A DNA stretch of 64,000 bases from the NCBI GenBank assembly GCA_023230525.1, contig JALNXE010000010.1, positions 3,869 through 67,868 on the forward strand. Direction: 5' to 3'. The DNA comes from Desulfobulbaceae bacterium (GTDB lineage Bacteria; Desulfobacterota; Desulfobulbia; Desulfobulbales; SURF-16). Positions 50,524 to 60,076 of this stretch are shown here, piece after piece. The position numbers and the translations under genes are program-made. The notes beneath the pieces were generated by a model that was not told where the DNA came from, did not search any database, and was given only the letters and a program-made list of their open reading frames with translations. The first letter of the stretch is position 1, and every line of letters begins with the position of its first letter.

Positions 50524-51723
50524 TTATCCTGTTAACTCTTTATAAATTGAAACCAACTGCCGGCAATGACCGGACAGTGAATATTCAGACTCCAGCTTTT
50601 TTCTTCCTGCCTGTCCCATTGTAATGCGAAGCTGCTGATCGACTGCAAGAATATTCATTTTACGCGCTAATTCTTCAACATTGCCCGCTTCAAACAAAAA
50701 ACCTGTCTTATCATTTTCGATCTGCTCGGGAATTCCCCCAATCCTGCTGCCGATTACCGGCTTGCCGAAGGCCATGGATTCAAGTACAACCATTGAGCAA
50801 TTTTCATAGCATTCAGAAGGCACAACCACAAAAGCGGCATTGGCAACGATATCCTTTAATTCCTGGCCGGATTTGTAGCCAAGAAATTCGGCGGCAGGAT
50901 GTGAAATGCGTAATTTCTCTGCCAATGGTCCGGTGCCAACCACCTTAAGCGGCAGATTACTTTCCATTTTGCCATGGGCCGCAAGTAGTGTTTCGATCCC
51001 TTTTTCCGCAGACAATCGGCCGAAATAAAGTGCATAGCCATTACCGCTATAGTTTGGCTGATACTCTTTACAATCAATTCCATTGTGCAGAATCGCAATC
51101 TTTTCCGCTGGAATCCTTTTGGCAACGAGTTCGGCTAAAAACTTACTGGGGGACAGAAATATATCAACTTCATCATAACTTCCGCGCCATTTGTGCCAAT
51201 AGGCTTCAACGGCAAGCAACAGAGCCTGCGTTCGAGATTTTTGACAATTAGTCATAATTGGCTTGTAAAAATATTTCCCTTTACACTCAATGCAGATTCT
51301 CGTATCCCTCAATGCTAGATAGCTTGGGCAAATGAGCTTGCAGTCATGGAGTGTCAGTACAACCTTAACACCGTTTTTTTTTAATACAGGAATAATTGCA
51401 GGCGTTAGCTGGTGATAAATATTGTGGAGATGGGCGATGTCAGGCCGTTCTTTTTCCACAAGTTTTTTTAATTTTTTCACAGCCTCGGTAGAATGAATGA
51501 ACGAGAACGCAGTTTTTATTTTGCCGCCCATCCCACCCGCGGATTTGTAGTTAATATTTTCAATAAAGTAATCCGAATAAGGGGAGTCCCAATTCCGCGG
51601 ATCCTGCATGGAAAAATCCATGACTTTACTCCCTTCTTTAAGCAGAAATTCCCTTTCTTGAAAAAAAACCCTTTCTGACCCACCGTTCATATAAAAAAAT
51701 TTATTAGCCAGCAGGACTTTCAT
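50524..51723 (-). CDS. GT4-family glycosyltransferase
   Basis: This 399-residue GT-B enzyme opens with MKVLLANKFFYMNGGSERVF. It has a mid-domain cysteine group (CKLICPSYLALRDTRICIEC) often seen in GT4 enzymes of EPS clusters. The donor domain contains YFGRLSAEKGIETLLAAH and the E-X7-E element SECYENCSMVVLESMAFG. The stop of the BNR protein gene overlaps its start by 4 bp. It likely adds a sugar to the repeat unit; the specificity is unknown. Confidence 0.9.
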   Translation of the reverse strand: MKVLLANKFFYMNGGSERVFFQEREFLLKEGSKVMDFSMQDPRNWDSPYSDYFIENINYKSAGGMGGKIKTAFSFIHSTEAVKKLKKLVEKERPDIAHLHNIYHQLTPAIIPVLKKNGVKVVLTLHDCKLICPSYLALRDTRICIECKGKYFYKPIMTNCQKSRTQALLLAVEAYWHKWRGSYDEVDIFLSPSKFLAELVAKRIPAEKIAILHNGIDCKEYQPNYSGNGYALYFGRLSAEKGIETLLAAHGKMESNLPLKVVGTGPLAEKLRISHPAAEFLGYKSGQELKDIVANAAFVVVPSECYENCSMVVLESMAFGKPVIGSRIGGIPEQIENDKTGFLFEAGNVEELARKMNILAVDQQLRITMGQAGRKKLESEYSLSGHCRQLVSIYKELTG

Positions 51724-53846
51724 GCAACAACACCATAATCGTTTCTCATCCTAAGAAGACGGAAATCCTTAACCATACTTATATCCAGTCGAAAAGTTCC
51801 GAAAGAGGTACCGAGATAAACATTTCCATCGAACGGGCTTATCTTGACTGAAAAAACCGTCATTCCCTGACCGAGGTTGAGATTTGTTTCCAACCAGGAC
51901 TTCCCGTTGTCATTCGATCTAAAGACACCATTCCCGTTACCATAACCCAAGGCACGACGCCCGGCAAACACCCTATTGGGGGCTTCAGGATCATATGCTA
52001 TACAGTCAACTTGCATAGTCCCGAAGTGGTCCTTGGCTAATCCGTGGCGGTAGTCATAAAGTTGAGCCTGTCCGTTTTCAATGCGGTAGACTCCACGCGT
52101 CGTAGCAATCAAAATCGTATTCAGAGGTGTCGCCAACATCTGTTTCACTGCCTGGACTGGAAAACTCAATTCAATATGCGGCCTGAAACTTACACCTGAA
52201 TCTGATGAAACCATCAGTGTTGATGATTTCTCGTCTTTGGCTGCCAAGGCATATAAAATATTTCCGTCCGGCGACATGGCATTCACGGTTAAGGAAAGCC
52301 TCTTCCAACTCCGCCCGGCATCCTTGCTGACAAATGGCCCAGCATAAAGAAGACCTTGTATTGTAGGGTGAAACGCCAGAAATCGGAACTTGTCTCTCAG
52401 ATCGGGGCAGACCTGAAAACTTCCTCCCCCATCATGACTCACAGCCAACCCCTTTTCTGCCCACCCGCCAAGTCCCACGGCAATGTCATTCCCAGTGGCG
52501 GCCAGTGCCGAAACGCTTTTTAGACCATCAATAGCCATAATTTGCATTTCAGAAAAGGTCTGGCCATTATCGGTGGTTTCCCAAAGGCCATGATCTGTAA
52601 AACCGAAAACCATCCTTTCCGGCGACAGGAACAGGATGTCAACCATTCGTGCGCCAGTAAAGCCGCTCCCGGAAAAATGCCAGGTGTTACCCTCATCATC
52701 GGTACGGATGATCCGCGCCCGACCATTGGTGACGTGCAGGCAAATATTCGGGTCAGTCGGGTGCGGAGCGAAAGGACTCGAAAAATAAAATCCCGTCTTG
52801 CCAAGAAGACCCTCCGGATCCACAGCCTTTGGCGCATTCCACGTCTTGCCGCCATCTGCGCTTGCATAAGGCGGCTGTCCTTGACGATCAGCACGTAAGT
52901 AGACTTTATTTCCATCAACCGGACTCGCGGCGATATCAGTAACATTCAATGTTGAAAAAAACCTGTCGGATATCTTGTTGGGAGAACTAAAACTCTTTCC
53001 CCCATCAGTAGAGGTCGCCACCCCTTCAAGACCCAAGGCGGCATACACCACCTCCGGCGCGGCAGGACTTACAGCAAAAGACCTTGGGAAGGTGGGGAGT
53101 CCTTGGCCAATTTTCGAGGTAAGGCCTGCGCTGTAATTATACAGACCATTATCAGTTGCAAGCAAAATCTCACCGGTTCGGTTCGGTGAAAAAGCCATGT
53201 CATGGATCGAGGTATCAGCAAAATCCGCTTTCTGCCAGCTTTCGCCACCGTCCTGACTTTTCAGAAGACCTTCACTGGCGGACGCGCACCAGACACTGAG
53301 TGTGCGGTTTTGTACCGGATCCTTCAGTCCATTGAAGTCAAAGGCAAAGAGAGAACCTTTTGAAATCTGCTTATAGAAATCCGTTGTCCGAACCATGCGC
53401 CAGGACTCACCCCCATCGATGGTCAGATAGATACCCTGGCACCGCATGGGGTATTTAGCGGCATCTTCGGCATTAAACCCCAGAAAACCAGCGGCCAACA
53501 CTACAAGCTGGTTCAGCGGATCGATAGCTAATGATCGAGCGCCATAAGAAAAGAATCCTTGATACTTTGGCTCCCAACTCCGGCCGCCATCATCGGAACG
53601 CCAGACCCCTGATTGGTCAACACTGAGATAGGCAATTTGCGGATTGCTCCGGGCAAAAGCCAAGGCATGCACGTACTGAAAACCGTCTCCACCGGGAATT
53701 CCCAGCTCACGCATGCGCTTGGTTGTGAGAGGAATCCGCTTCCAACCGGAGCCTCCATCCTCAATTTCAGCAGAAAAAACAGGCCAAGAAAATGCGGCAC
53801 CGGTCAAGAGCGAGGCACAAACCCCTATGAATTTCCGTCGGTTCAT
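51720..53846 (-). CDS. Exported BNR/Asp-box beta-propeller protein with Tat-like signal
   Basis: This 708-residue protein begins MNRRKFIGVCASLL, a twin-arginine type signal, with likely cleavage after PVFSA. The rest is made of repeated Asp-box units of the S-X-D-X-G-X-X-W form (SDDGGRSWEP, TIDGGESWRM, SQDGGESWQK, SNDNGKSWLE), giving one or two beta-propellers as in sialidase-like and YCF48-like proteins. No sialidase catalytic set is evident. Binding or hydrolysis of the polysaccharide made by the cluster is a reasonable guess. It overlaps the following glycosyltransferase gene by 4 bp. Confidence 0.85.
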   Translation of the reverse strand: MNRRKFIGVCASLLTGAAFSWPVFSAEIEDGGSGWKRIPLTTKRMRELGIPGGDGFQYVHALAFARSNPQIAYLSVDQSGVWRSDDGGRSWEPKYQGFFSYGARSLAIDPLNQLVVLAAGFLGFNAEDAAKYPMRCQGIYLTIDGGESWRMVRTTDFYKQISKGSLFAFDFNGLKDPVQNRTLSVWCASASEGLLKSQDGGESWQKADFADTSIHDMAFSPNRTGEILLATDNGLYNYSAGLTSKIGQGLPTFPRSFAVSPAAPEVVYAALGLEGVATSTDGGKSFSSPNKISDRFFSTLNVTDIAASPVDGNKVYLRADRQGQPPYASADGGKTWNAPKAVDPEGLLGKTGFYFSSPFAPHPTDPNICLHVTNGRARIIRTDDEGNTWHFSGSGFTGARMVDILFLSPERMVFGFTDHGLWETTDNGQTFSEMQIMAIDGLKSVSALAATGNDIAVGLGGWAEKGLAVSHDGGGSFQVCPDLRDKFRFLAFHPTIQGLLYAGPFVSKDAGRSWKRLSLTVNAMSPDGNILYALAAKDEKSSTLMVSSDSGVSFRPHIELSFPVQAVKQMLATPLNTILIATTRGVYRIENGQAQLYDYRHGLAKDHFGTMQVDCIAYDPEAPNRVFAGRRALGYGNGNGVFRSNDNGKSWLETNLNLGQGMTVFSVKISPFDGNVYLGTSFGTFRLDISMVKDFRLLRMRNDYGVVA

Positions 53847-53861
53847 AATTTACCTTTTGGA

Positions 53862-54896
53862 TTATTCTTCTTGCGGAGCCTTAATAAGCCTTTGTTCAGG
53901 TGCGCGACCCAATAGCAATGGATAAATAATTGGAATTTTTTTCAAGACAATCTCAATAAAAAGCGGAATGAGACAGCCCAACAACACAAATAGCCCAAAA
54001 CCTAAATAAGAGGATTTGAGTCCCAGTTTAGTGATAGCTAATAGAATAAAAATGAAGGATGGCATGTGAAATACAAAGATACTCATCGAATTACGGCCAC
54101 AGTACCGGAGAAGATCACCAATAGGGCTCTTGAATCTTGCAATAATTGCGCAGAGTTTCAACACAGCAAGACTCCCAACAATTCCGGTGATGAGCTGAAA
54201 AAAAGGTTTATAGATATCTGAAGCCAAAAAAAATGGCACAAAGGCAATGATATAACCGCTCATGACAACAAAATTTCGCGTATTAACCCGGTTGTCCTTG
54301 ACCACCTCAGCAAAACAGGCACCAAACACAAAAAAGACGAAATTTCTGGCAAACTTCCCGGCTGCGAAGAAGTGAATGTCATCTACGAGAGGGGCAGCGA
54401 GTTTGATCGCTATCGCTATCCATAATACTTGTACAAGACTCAAGCCCAGTCGTTTAACAAGAATGGCTGTAAACATTGTCCCACAAAAAAGTACAAAAAG
54501 AAACCAAAGAACCCCGGAAGGCGCCCAGTCGGAAGATTGGAAAAAAAATATACCCAGGAACATCTCCAGAATACTTGTAACACTAATCGAACCTATGAGA
54601 GTTAAGAGCTTTAAGGGAACAAAAACGATAGAAAGAGCAAAAAACGGCACAAGGATCGATTTAACTGTCCGGGAAAATATTGCTGGCAAATCTCTACCTT
54701 TCAATCCTCCACGGAAAAGCGCCCCGGAGATAATAAAGAACAACGCTATATGAAAGGAGTAAATTATACTGCCCAAGAACTCAAGATTTTCCGCGTAGAA
54801 CACCTGGTTCATGCGACGATCAGCGTGTCCCCAGACTACCAAGATGATGGCTATACCTCGGGCTATATCGATATGATCAAGTCGATTTTTCTTCAA
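53862..54896 (-). CDS. Acyltransferase 3 family membrane protein
   Basis: This 344-residue protein with about ten membrane helices opens with RLDHIDIARGIAIILVVWGH, the signature of acyltransferase-3 O-acetyltransferases (OafA/WecH type). It is followed by SFHIALFFIISGALF. It probably O-acetylates the polysaccharide at the membrane. The start is TTG at 54896, just after an in-frame stop. The DNA is more AT-rich than its neighbours, which hints at separate origin. Confidence 0.88.
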   Translation of the reverse strand: MKKNRLDHIDIARGIAIILVVWGHADRRMNQVFYAENLEFLGSIIYSFHIALFFIISGALFRGGLKGRDLPAIFSRTVKSILVPFFALSIVFVPLKLLTLIGSISVTSILEMFLGIFFFQSSDWAPSGVLWFLFVLFCGTMFTAILVKRLGLSLVQVLWIAIAIKLAAPLVDDIHFFAAGKFARNFVFFVFGACFAEVVKDNRVNTRNFVVMSGYIIAFVPFFLASDIYKPFFQLITGIVGSLAVLKLCAIIARFKSPIGDLLRYCGRNSMSIFVFHMPSFIFILLAITKLGLKSSYLGFGLFVLLGCLIPLFIEIVLKKIPIIYPLLLGRAPEQRLIKAPQEE

Positions 54897-54927
54897 TCTT
54901 TTATTTTTTTACCGAGGTTATAGCACT

Positions 54928-56220
54928 TCATTTCGTTTTCCTGGGGTAATAGTCAAGAAGTTTGGCCATCTCAGCTTCGAGATTGGCAGCCCAGCTGGTA
55001 ATAATTCTCTTGAGAACCTCACGATTCTTGGCCCGATCTTGCCATGCACTTTCCATGAGAGCAAGCAGCTTCTCCGGGGTCACAACATCGATATCCACAG
55101 TATAATCACCGAGGCCCATGAGAGTCATATATTCCTGGAGCTTGAACTGGTAGTTAATCGATGCCGTGGGAGTGAAAATGCCCGTAGAGAATATGCAGGC
55201 GTGCATGCGGGTTACCAGGCAGAGTTCGAGAAGACCCATGATACCTTTCATTTGCGAAGGAGTATAGACCCTGTCTAAAATCGTGGCCCCTTCTTTGTGT
55301 TCCATGAGCTCCATGATGTCCTGAGCGGCTGCCACATCATCCTCGCGGCATCCCTCAGTAAGTATATTGGTTGCAATGAACAGAACCCGCACTCCTTTCC
55401 TGGCAATGAATTCATCGGCAGTTGCAGCAATGGCCTGCTTGTATTCCTTATAACCGCTACCCCCCTCTGCCTTGACATAGCTCCACTGCATGACCGACAT
55501 CCCGACGAGGGGCTTTCCGTCTTCAGGGACACCGGCCTCGGACAAAAGAGATTTTGCACTAGAAGCGTTTATCGCCGGTTGCAGAACCGCCACGTCACAC
55601 GTATTGACGATGACAGGACCGTTGACGCCAATGGTCTTAATGATGTCGTAGGATTTGCGGTCACGCAGAAAAACCAGATCGCAGCCGCTCAGGACGCGGG
55701 CTGACAGCAAACGAGTTAACTTGAAATGGAAAGGCCCGATGGTCTGCGGGAAAAGCACCAGAAATTTACCATAAGTTTGCACCATCCACAGCATGTAGAG
55801 CGAGAAGATGATGGCTTTATAAAAATTGTCATTAATCCGTTCGGCGCCAACGCTTACCACCATATCTGCCTCGCTGACTTTCTTTACTGCCATGAGCGTC
55901 CGGGGGCTAAAGGTGTAAAGCGTAATGGGGATAGCAATTCCCATGCGTTTCAACAGAACTGCCAGCGCGTGAACAAACATCCAGAGGCTGGTGGTGCCGA
56001 GCCAGAGAACCTGCTTCATCCTGGGTTGTCCGAGAGGTAGGGATATGAGTTCGTAGTGACAGGGCACACCTGTGAGTTTGTGGATTGATTCTGGAGTTTG
56101 GGCCAGGACCTCAATGTCCGCGCCGGGAAAGTTTTTTCGCAATAGTCGAATGCTGTTTTCCACCAACGCCCCTGAGCCGATATTGGCGGCGGAGTATGCC
56201 TCGATGATTAAAATCTTCAT
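54928..56220 (-). CDS. Polysaccharide pyruvyl transferase family protein
   Basis: This 430-residue protein fits the family that transfers pyruvate from phosphoenolpyruvate to sugars as ketals (CsaB/WcaK/EpsO). It opens MKILIIEAYSAANIGSGALVENS. LVFLRDRKSYDIIKTIGVNGPV and CLVTRMHACIFSTGIFTP are the two strongest family segments. Its ATG overlaps the stop of the next upstream gene, a second member of the same family. Together they suggest a pyruvylated, acidic polymer. Confidence 0.87.
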   Translation of the reverse strand: MKILIIEAYSAANIGSGALVENSIRLLRKNFPGADIEVLAQTPESIHKLTGVPCHYELISLPLGQPRMKQVLWLGTTSLWMFVHALAVLLKRMGIAIPITLYTFSPRTLMAVKKVSEADMVVSVGAERINDNFYKAIIFSLYMLWMVQTYGKFLVLFPQTIGPFHFKLTRLLSARVLSGCDLVFLRDRKSYDIIKTIGVNGPVIVNTCDVAVLQPAINASSAKSLLSEAGVPEDGKPLVGMSVMQWSYVKAEGGSGYKEYKQAIAATADEFIARKGVRVLFIATNILTEGCREDDVAAAQDIMELMEHKEGATILDRVYTPSQMKGIMGLLELCLVTRMHACIFSTGIFTPTASINYQFKLQEYMTLMGLGDYTVDIDVVTPEKLLALMESAWQDRAKNREVLKRIITSWAANLEAEMAKLLDYYPRKTK

Positions 56221-57545
56221 GGCAGGTTCCTGCCCTCGGAAAAGGCATTTTGCACGAGAGCCATTGCTTCTTCGCCGTGGCGGTACGTATCCTTCTTGAT
56301 ACCATCCATGACACCGGTGAGGTGGGAGCTGACTTCAGCACGTTTCTCCCAAAGGTCTGCGGCCATCTTGATGAGGGAATCGGCATCAATGCTGTCGATA
56401 TTATAAATGTAGTTCTGCATCCCAAGCATGCTTCCTATGATGCCGTGACAACGCAGATCTCCATCATGAGTAATGAGAAGGGACGGCACCGAGGAACAGA
56501 CCGCATCGATGGTGAAATGCAAACGGGTGCCGACGGTCATGTCCAGACATGCTGCCATTCCCTTAAGCTGCTGGGAAGAGTACTCATTTCTGATGATTAG
56601 AATTTTTTCAGGGTTCCTGGATTTTTCGCGGATCATGTCAGCGGTGATCCGGTCGTCCAGAATTTGCGTCGGACCGATAGAATGAGGAATAAAAACGACC
56701 ACAGCATCAAGTTCACCAGTTATAAAATCGGTAAGTTCTACGAGTGGAGCAAGCGCCCGATTCCGCCGGTCGGGGATGTCATGCCCGGGAAAGGCAAAAT
56801 CAAGCTTGCGCTGGCTAATGGCCATGCCGATCAGGGGTCGGCCCTCGGGCACCCTTTCTTTCCTGAGAAGTTCCCAAGCCTCGTCTTTGGATACAGGGGG
56901 AACGATGAAAGCCAGATCGGGAAAAACTTTAATGGGTAAGTCCTTTTCCGTGACCCCGATCTCAGTCAGATAGGCTTTGGACAGATCCTCACGCAGAGTA
57001 ATAAGGGTAAGCTGCTTCGATGTAAAAGCCACCCAGGCGTCGATAATCCTGGTTTTCAGGTTTGCCTTCTCTTCCCCGCGTTTGATCGTAGCGGCGTAAA
57101 TAACCGTTGGCTTCCCCATGAGTTTGAACAGAAGCGCTTGGGTGCCGTTGTAAAAGGGGGTGTAAAAGCTGTCGTGTGACATGAGTATTAGCTCAGCCTC
57201 GCTGTAAGCCTGCCATACAGGATTAGACATGATCCTGGCTGCGTTTTTGCCAACGAATGTGTAAAGAACGCCAAAAAGCAAATGTTTAGCGATAAAATTG
57301 AGATAATTGAATGTTTTGGTGAACTTGCCACCCTGGCCATCAAGTATATGGGCGGGAGTTATGCCGCGTGCATCTATCACTGTGGCCTCTCCCGCATAGT
57401 TGACCCGGTCAATCTCCGGGTGAAGCGAAAAGAGGGTTATGTTGGCGTTGCCATATGGCCGGAGTGATTCCTTGAGTCCATAAAAAAGAGATGCCTCGCC
57501 TTTATTCTGACTGGGAAAGTCCTCGGGAATGAGTAACTTGATCAT
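56217..57545 (-). CDS. Polysaccharide pyruvyl transferase family protein
   Basis: This 442-residue protein begins MIKLLIPEDFPSQNKGEASLFYG. Later features are LITLREDLSKAYLTEIGV, VFIPHSIGPTQILDDRI and TVGTRLHFTIDAVCSSVPSLLI, which match the pyruvyl transferase family. The start at 57545 overlaps the flippase stop (ATGA); a longer upstream frame would lie inside the flippase gene and is rejected. It is only distantly similar to the neighbour at 54928, so the two may act on different sugars, or one may have another role. Confidence 0.86.
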   Translation of the reverse strand: MIKLLIPEDFPSQNKGEASLFYGLKESLRPYGNANITLFSLHPEIDRVNYAGEATVIDARGITPAHILDGQGGKFTKTFNYLNFIAKHLLFGVLYTFVGKNAARIMSNPVWQAYSEAELILMSHDSFYTPFYNGTQALLFKLMGKPTVIYAATIKRGEEKANLKTRIIDAWVAFTSKQLTLITLREDLSKAYLTEIGVTEKDLPIKVFPDLAFIVPPVSKDEAWELLRKERVPEGRPLIGMAISQRKLDFAFPGHDIPDRRNRALAPLVELTDFITGELDAVVVFIPHSIGPTQILDDRITADMIREKSRNPEKILIIRNEYSSQQLKGMAACLDMTVGTRLHFTIDAVCSSVPSLLITHDGDLRCHGIIGSMLGMQNYIYNIDSIDADSLIKMAADLWEKRAEVSSHLTGVMDGIKKDTYRHGEEAMALVQNAFSEGRNLP

Positions 57546-58852
57546 CGTATTTCCTTTTCTGCAAGAAGAAGCTGACAAGCTGCACCTGCGCCTTCCTGTA
57601 CGGTAAAATGTCTGGCTATTTTTTGTCGCAGAATAATGTAAGAGCAGACAGTGCTTGCACCCATGGCAATGGTAATTGACCAAGCCGCCCCAATAAGACC
57701 AAAAAGTGGAATAAAGACAAGCAGAAGTGCCAGAGCCAGAATGATCTTGGTGCATTCCAGATAAAAACGGAGATGCGCATGACCCAGAGCATAAAAAATA
57801 AAGGAATAAGGCACATAGAGCATTGAGATGAGATACCCGCCGAGAAGAACACGAAAGATGCTTGCCGAGGCAACGTACTCAGTGCCGTAGACGATACGGA
57901 TAGCAGGCTTTGCCAAGAAAAAGAGAACCAAAGACACAAGCACGATCAGCCCGGAGGAGAGCAGAACCTCTCTCGAAAATTTGCGAAACTCCTGGGGAGA
58001 AGCGATGGCCTCATTCATGGCCTTGGGCAAAACCACCTTGTTGAGGCTCCGCGAGAAGAGGGCCAACAACATCACCAAGGCGTTTGCAGCCGCATATATG
58101 CCAATGTCAGCATAGGAAACAAATTTTGCAAGCACCGTCACGTCCAGACGCGGGAAAAGGTACATGACCACAGATGTAAGGAAAACCCATTTGCCAAGGG
58201 AAAAGAAGGTCATAGCCTGGTGGCGGTGGAAAAGGCGGAGTGAGCCGGTGATCCGCACAAGGAGCCACAGAAAAACAAGGCCGCTCCCCATGGACACCAC
58301 AAGGTACACAGTGAAAATTTGAGGCAGGCCGTTCATAAACCCAAAGAGATACATGACGCCAACACCAAGGAATATCAGGAGGCAATATGAGCTTTCCGCC
58401 AAGGTTGATGCCACAAACCGTCCCTGTTCCTGGAAATGGCTGGCCAACGTAAAGGAAAAACAGAGAGCCCCGCCACCCACGGCACCAAGGGAGTAAAGGA
58501 AAAAAGGCGATAGCTCTCCAGAGGAACCCACGGAGTGGGTTCCCAAGAAAGGGATGGACACACATCCAACAAGCAGAAAATAAATAATCTTGAGCAGGAT
58601 GTTGATTCTCAAATATTCCGCCTTATTCTCGCCTGCCCCTAGATTTTTCGCATAGCGGATATAGGTGGTGTCGAAGGCCTGGGGGAAAAGAGGCACAATA
58701 CTGAATGCAACAAAAAAAAGGCTGAACTGGCCGTAAAAACTCTTGCCCAGGGTTCTGGCGACAATAACGGAGGTCATGAACAGGAAAAGCCGGGCTAAAC
58801 CGGCGCCCATGAGGACGGTGAGATAGTTGGTTATGTGTTTCTTCATGCTCAT
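57542..58852 (-). CDS. Wzx-type oligosaccharide flippase
   Basis: This 436-residue protein has about twelve to fourteen membrane helices. It opens with a typical MOP-superfamily start (YLTVLMGAGLARLFLFMTSVIVARTLGKSFYGQ, cut here into its two halves by the first Arg). It should move the lipid-linked repeat unit to the periplasmic face. The start at 58852 is one base after the stop of the FrhB-like gene and has AAGG seven bases upstream. A longer frame would run into that gene. Confidence 0.87.
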   Translation of the reverse strand: MSMKKHITNYLTVLMGAGLARLFLFMTSVIVARTLGKSFYGQFSLFFVAFSIVPLFPQAFDTTYIRYAKNLGAGENKAEYLRINILLKIIYFLLVGCVSIPFLGTHSVGSSGELSPFFLYSLGAVGGGALCFSFTLASHFQEQGRFVASTLAESSYCLLIFLGVGVMYLFGFMNGLPQIFTVYLVVSMGSGLVFLWLLVRITGSLRLFHRHQAMTFFSLGKWVFLTSVVMYLFPRLDVTVLAKFVSYADIGIYAAANALVMLLALFSRSLNKVVLPKAMNEAIASPQEFRKFSREVLLSSGLIVLVSLVLFFLAKPAIRIVYGTEYVASASIFRVLLGGYLISMLYVPYSFIFYALGHAHLRFYLECTKIILALALLLVFIPLFGLIGAAWSITIAMGASTVCSYIILRQKIARHFTVQEGAGAACQLLLAEKEIR

Positions 58853-58853
58853 A

Positions 58854-60074
58854 TCACTGCCTTCTCCGAGTGCAGGAATGCAACTTTGGGAGGAACACGT
58901 CCCGAAGGTCCGGAGCATGGGCGATAAGCTTATGAATAATGGATGGCAGGGAAAAGCGCCCCAAAAGGGTTTCATACATTCGCCCCTGAAATTGTTCGCC
59001 AATGCCAGCAAGCCGGGCTCTTAACGCCACAGGCCGCCCGAGATAATAGTTCACCAAAGTGGCTTTGCGGCACATGTCCCCGAGATTGATGGCGCTCTTG
59101 CCATCTTCGGGGGAAATACCCTCGATCTGGAGTTCCCCGCCGGAAGCCTCAAGAAGCTCTAAGCCTTCAGAGGTCCATGCCACAACCAGGGTTTCCCCGA
59201 GAGGATTCTTCTGGCGGATGCCCCATGGGTCCAGAAGCGTCAAGTCCACATTGAGACCAAAGGCATCCGGGCAGAAACGGCAACCGGGTACACGCCATAG
59301 TCTTTTCCCAAAAGGTACCCCCGCCGCCTGTTCCCAGGCAAGACTGCGCTGGTTGACCAAAACCCGGCCGGGCCAACCCTCGCCGCGATAAGCCACCTCA
59401 TGAATTGATCCAGGCGCCTCGCCCCCCTTTGGGATTTTAAGCCGTTTGGCATAGTACTCCGTGGCGCGGAAGTCTTTCTGCTGTTTACAGTAGATAGCCA
59501 CCTTAAAAAGACGGTCGGCTTTCTTCCCTGCCAGTACTTCGGCTGCCATAAGCTGGCATGGTGTACCCACAACCAGCAGACTATTCTGACGCTCCTGGAG
59601 CCGTAAATTCTTCATGACCAAGATGGGCAGGTACATGGAGTTCGGCATGGAGGCGATGTCATCGCCTCTTTGCCAGAAGCATCCCTCAGCCCATGGATAG
59701 GCAGCAGCATTTTTGAGCGTATAAGCCAGATTGGCCAGCCCGGAACCAAGGGCTGTTTTAACCAGCAATCTGCCGGCCCCGCCTGACGAAGCATGGCTCC
59801 GAACCTGTCGGTCTCGGGCAAAGGCAAGTGAAAAACCAAGAGCACCATCAAGCTTTGCCGGGTCGAAGCCAGCCAAGGGCAGGCGGTGCGCCGGGCATGT
59901 TCTGATGCAGGCCAGACAGCGATTGCAGTTTTCTTCGTGCCAGGAAATGTGAAATAACCCGTGGGCTGTCGGTAGAGCCTTGAGGCTGCCTGTCTTGCAG
60001 GCCGCCAGACAACCACCGCACTGAGTGCAACGCGCCGGCTCAAAAACAATACCCTTTGATGTTTCGGTGAGCAT
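58854..60074 (-). CDS. FrhB/FdhB-like iron-sulfur protein (coenzyme F420 hydrogenase beta-subunit family)
   Basis: This 406-residue protein has an N-terminal 2x[4Fe-4S] ferredoxin domain (Cys16, 19, 22, 26 and Cys50, 53, 56, 60). The FrhB/FdhB domains follow, with SHASSGGAGRLL, VVGTPCQLMAAE and VPGCRFCPDAFGLNVDLTLLDPWG. Family members reduce flavin or F420-like cofactors. Those in polysaccharide clusters travel with pyruvyl transferases, but their reaction is not known. A second paralogue lies at 62174. The next gene, the flippase, begins one base after its stop. Confidence 0.85.
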   Translation of the reverse strand: MLTETSKGIVFEPARCTQCGGCLAACKTGSLKALPTAHGLFHISWHEENCNRCLACIRTCPAHRLPLAGFDPAKLDGALGFSLAFARDRQVRSHASSGGAGRLLVKTALGSGLANLAYTLKNAAAYPWAEGCFWQRGDDIASMPNSMYLPILVMKNLRLQERQNSLLVVGTPCQLMAAEVLAGKKADRLFKVAIYCKQQKDFRATEYYAKRLKIPKGGEAPGSIHEVAYRGEGWPGRVLVNQRSLAWEQAAGVPFGKRLWRVPGCRFCPDAFGLNVDLTLLDPWGIRQKNPLGETLVVAWTSEGLELLEASGGELQIEGISPEDGKSAINLGDMCRKATLVNYYLGRPVALRARLAGIGEQFQGRMYETLLGRFSLPSIIHKLIAHAPDLRDVFLPKLHSCTRRRQ

Positions 60075-60076
60075 GA

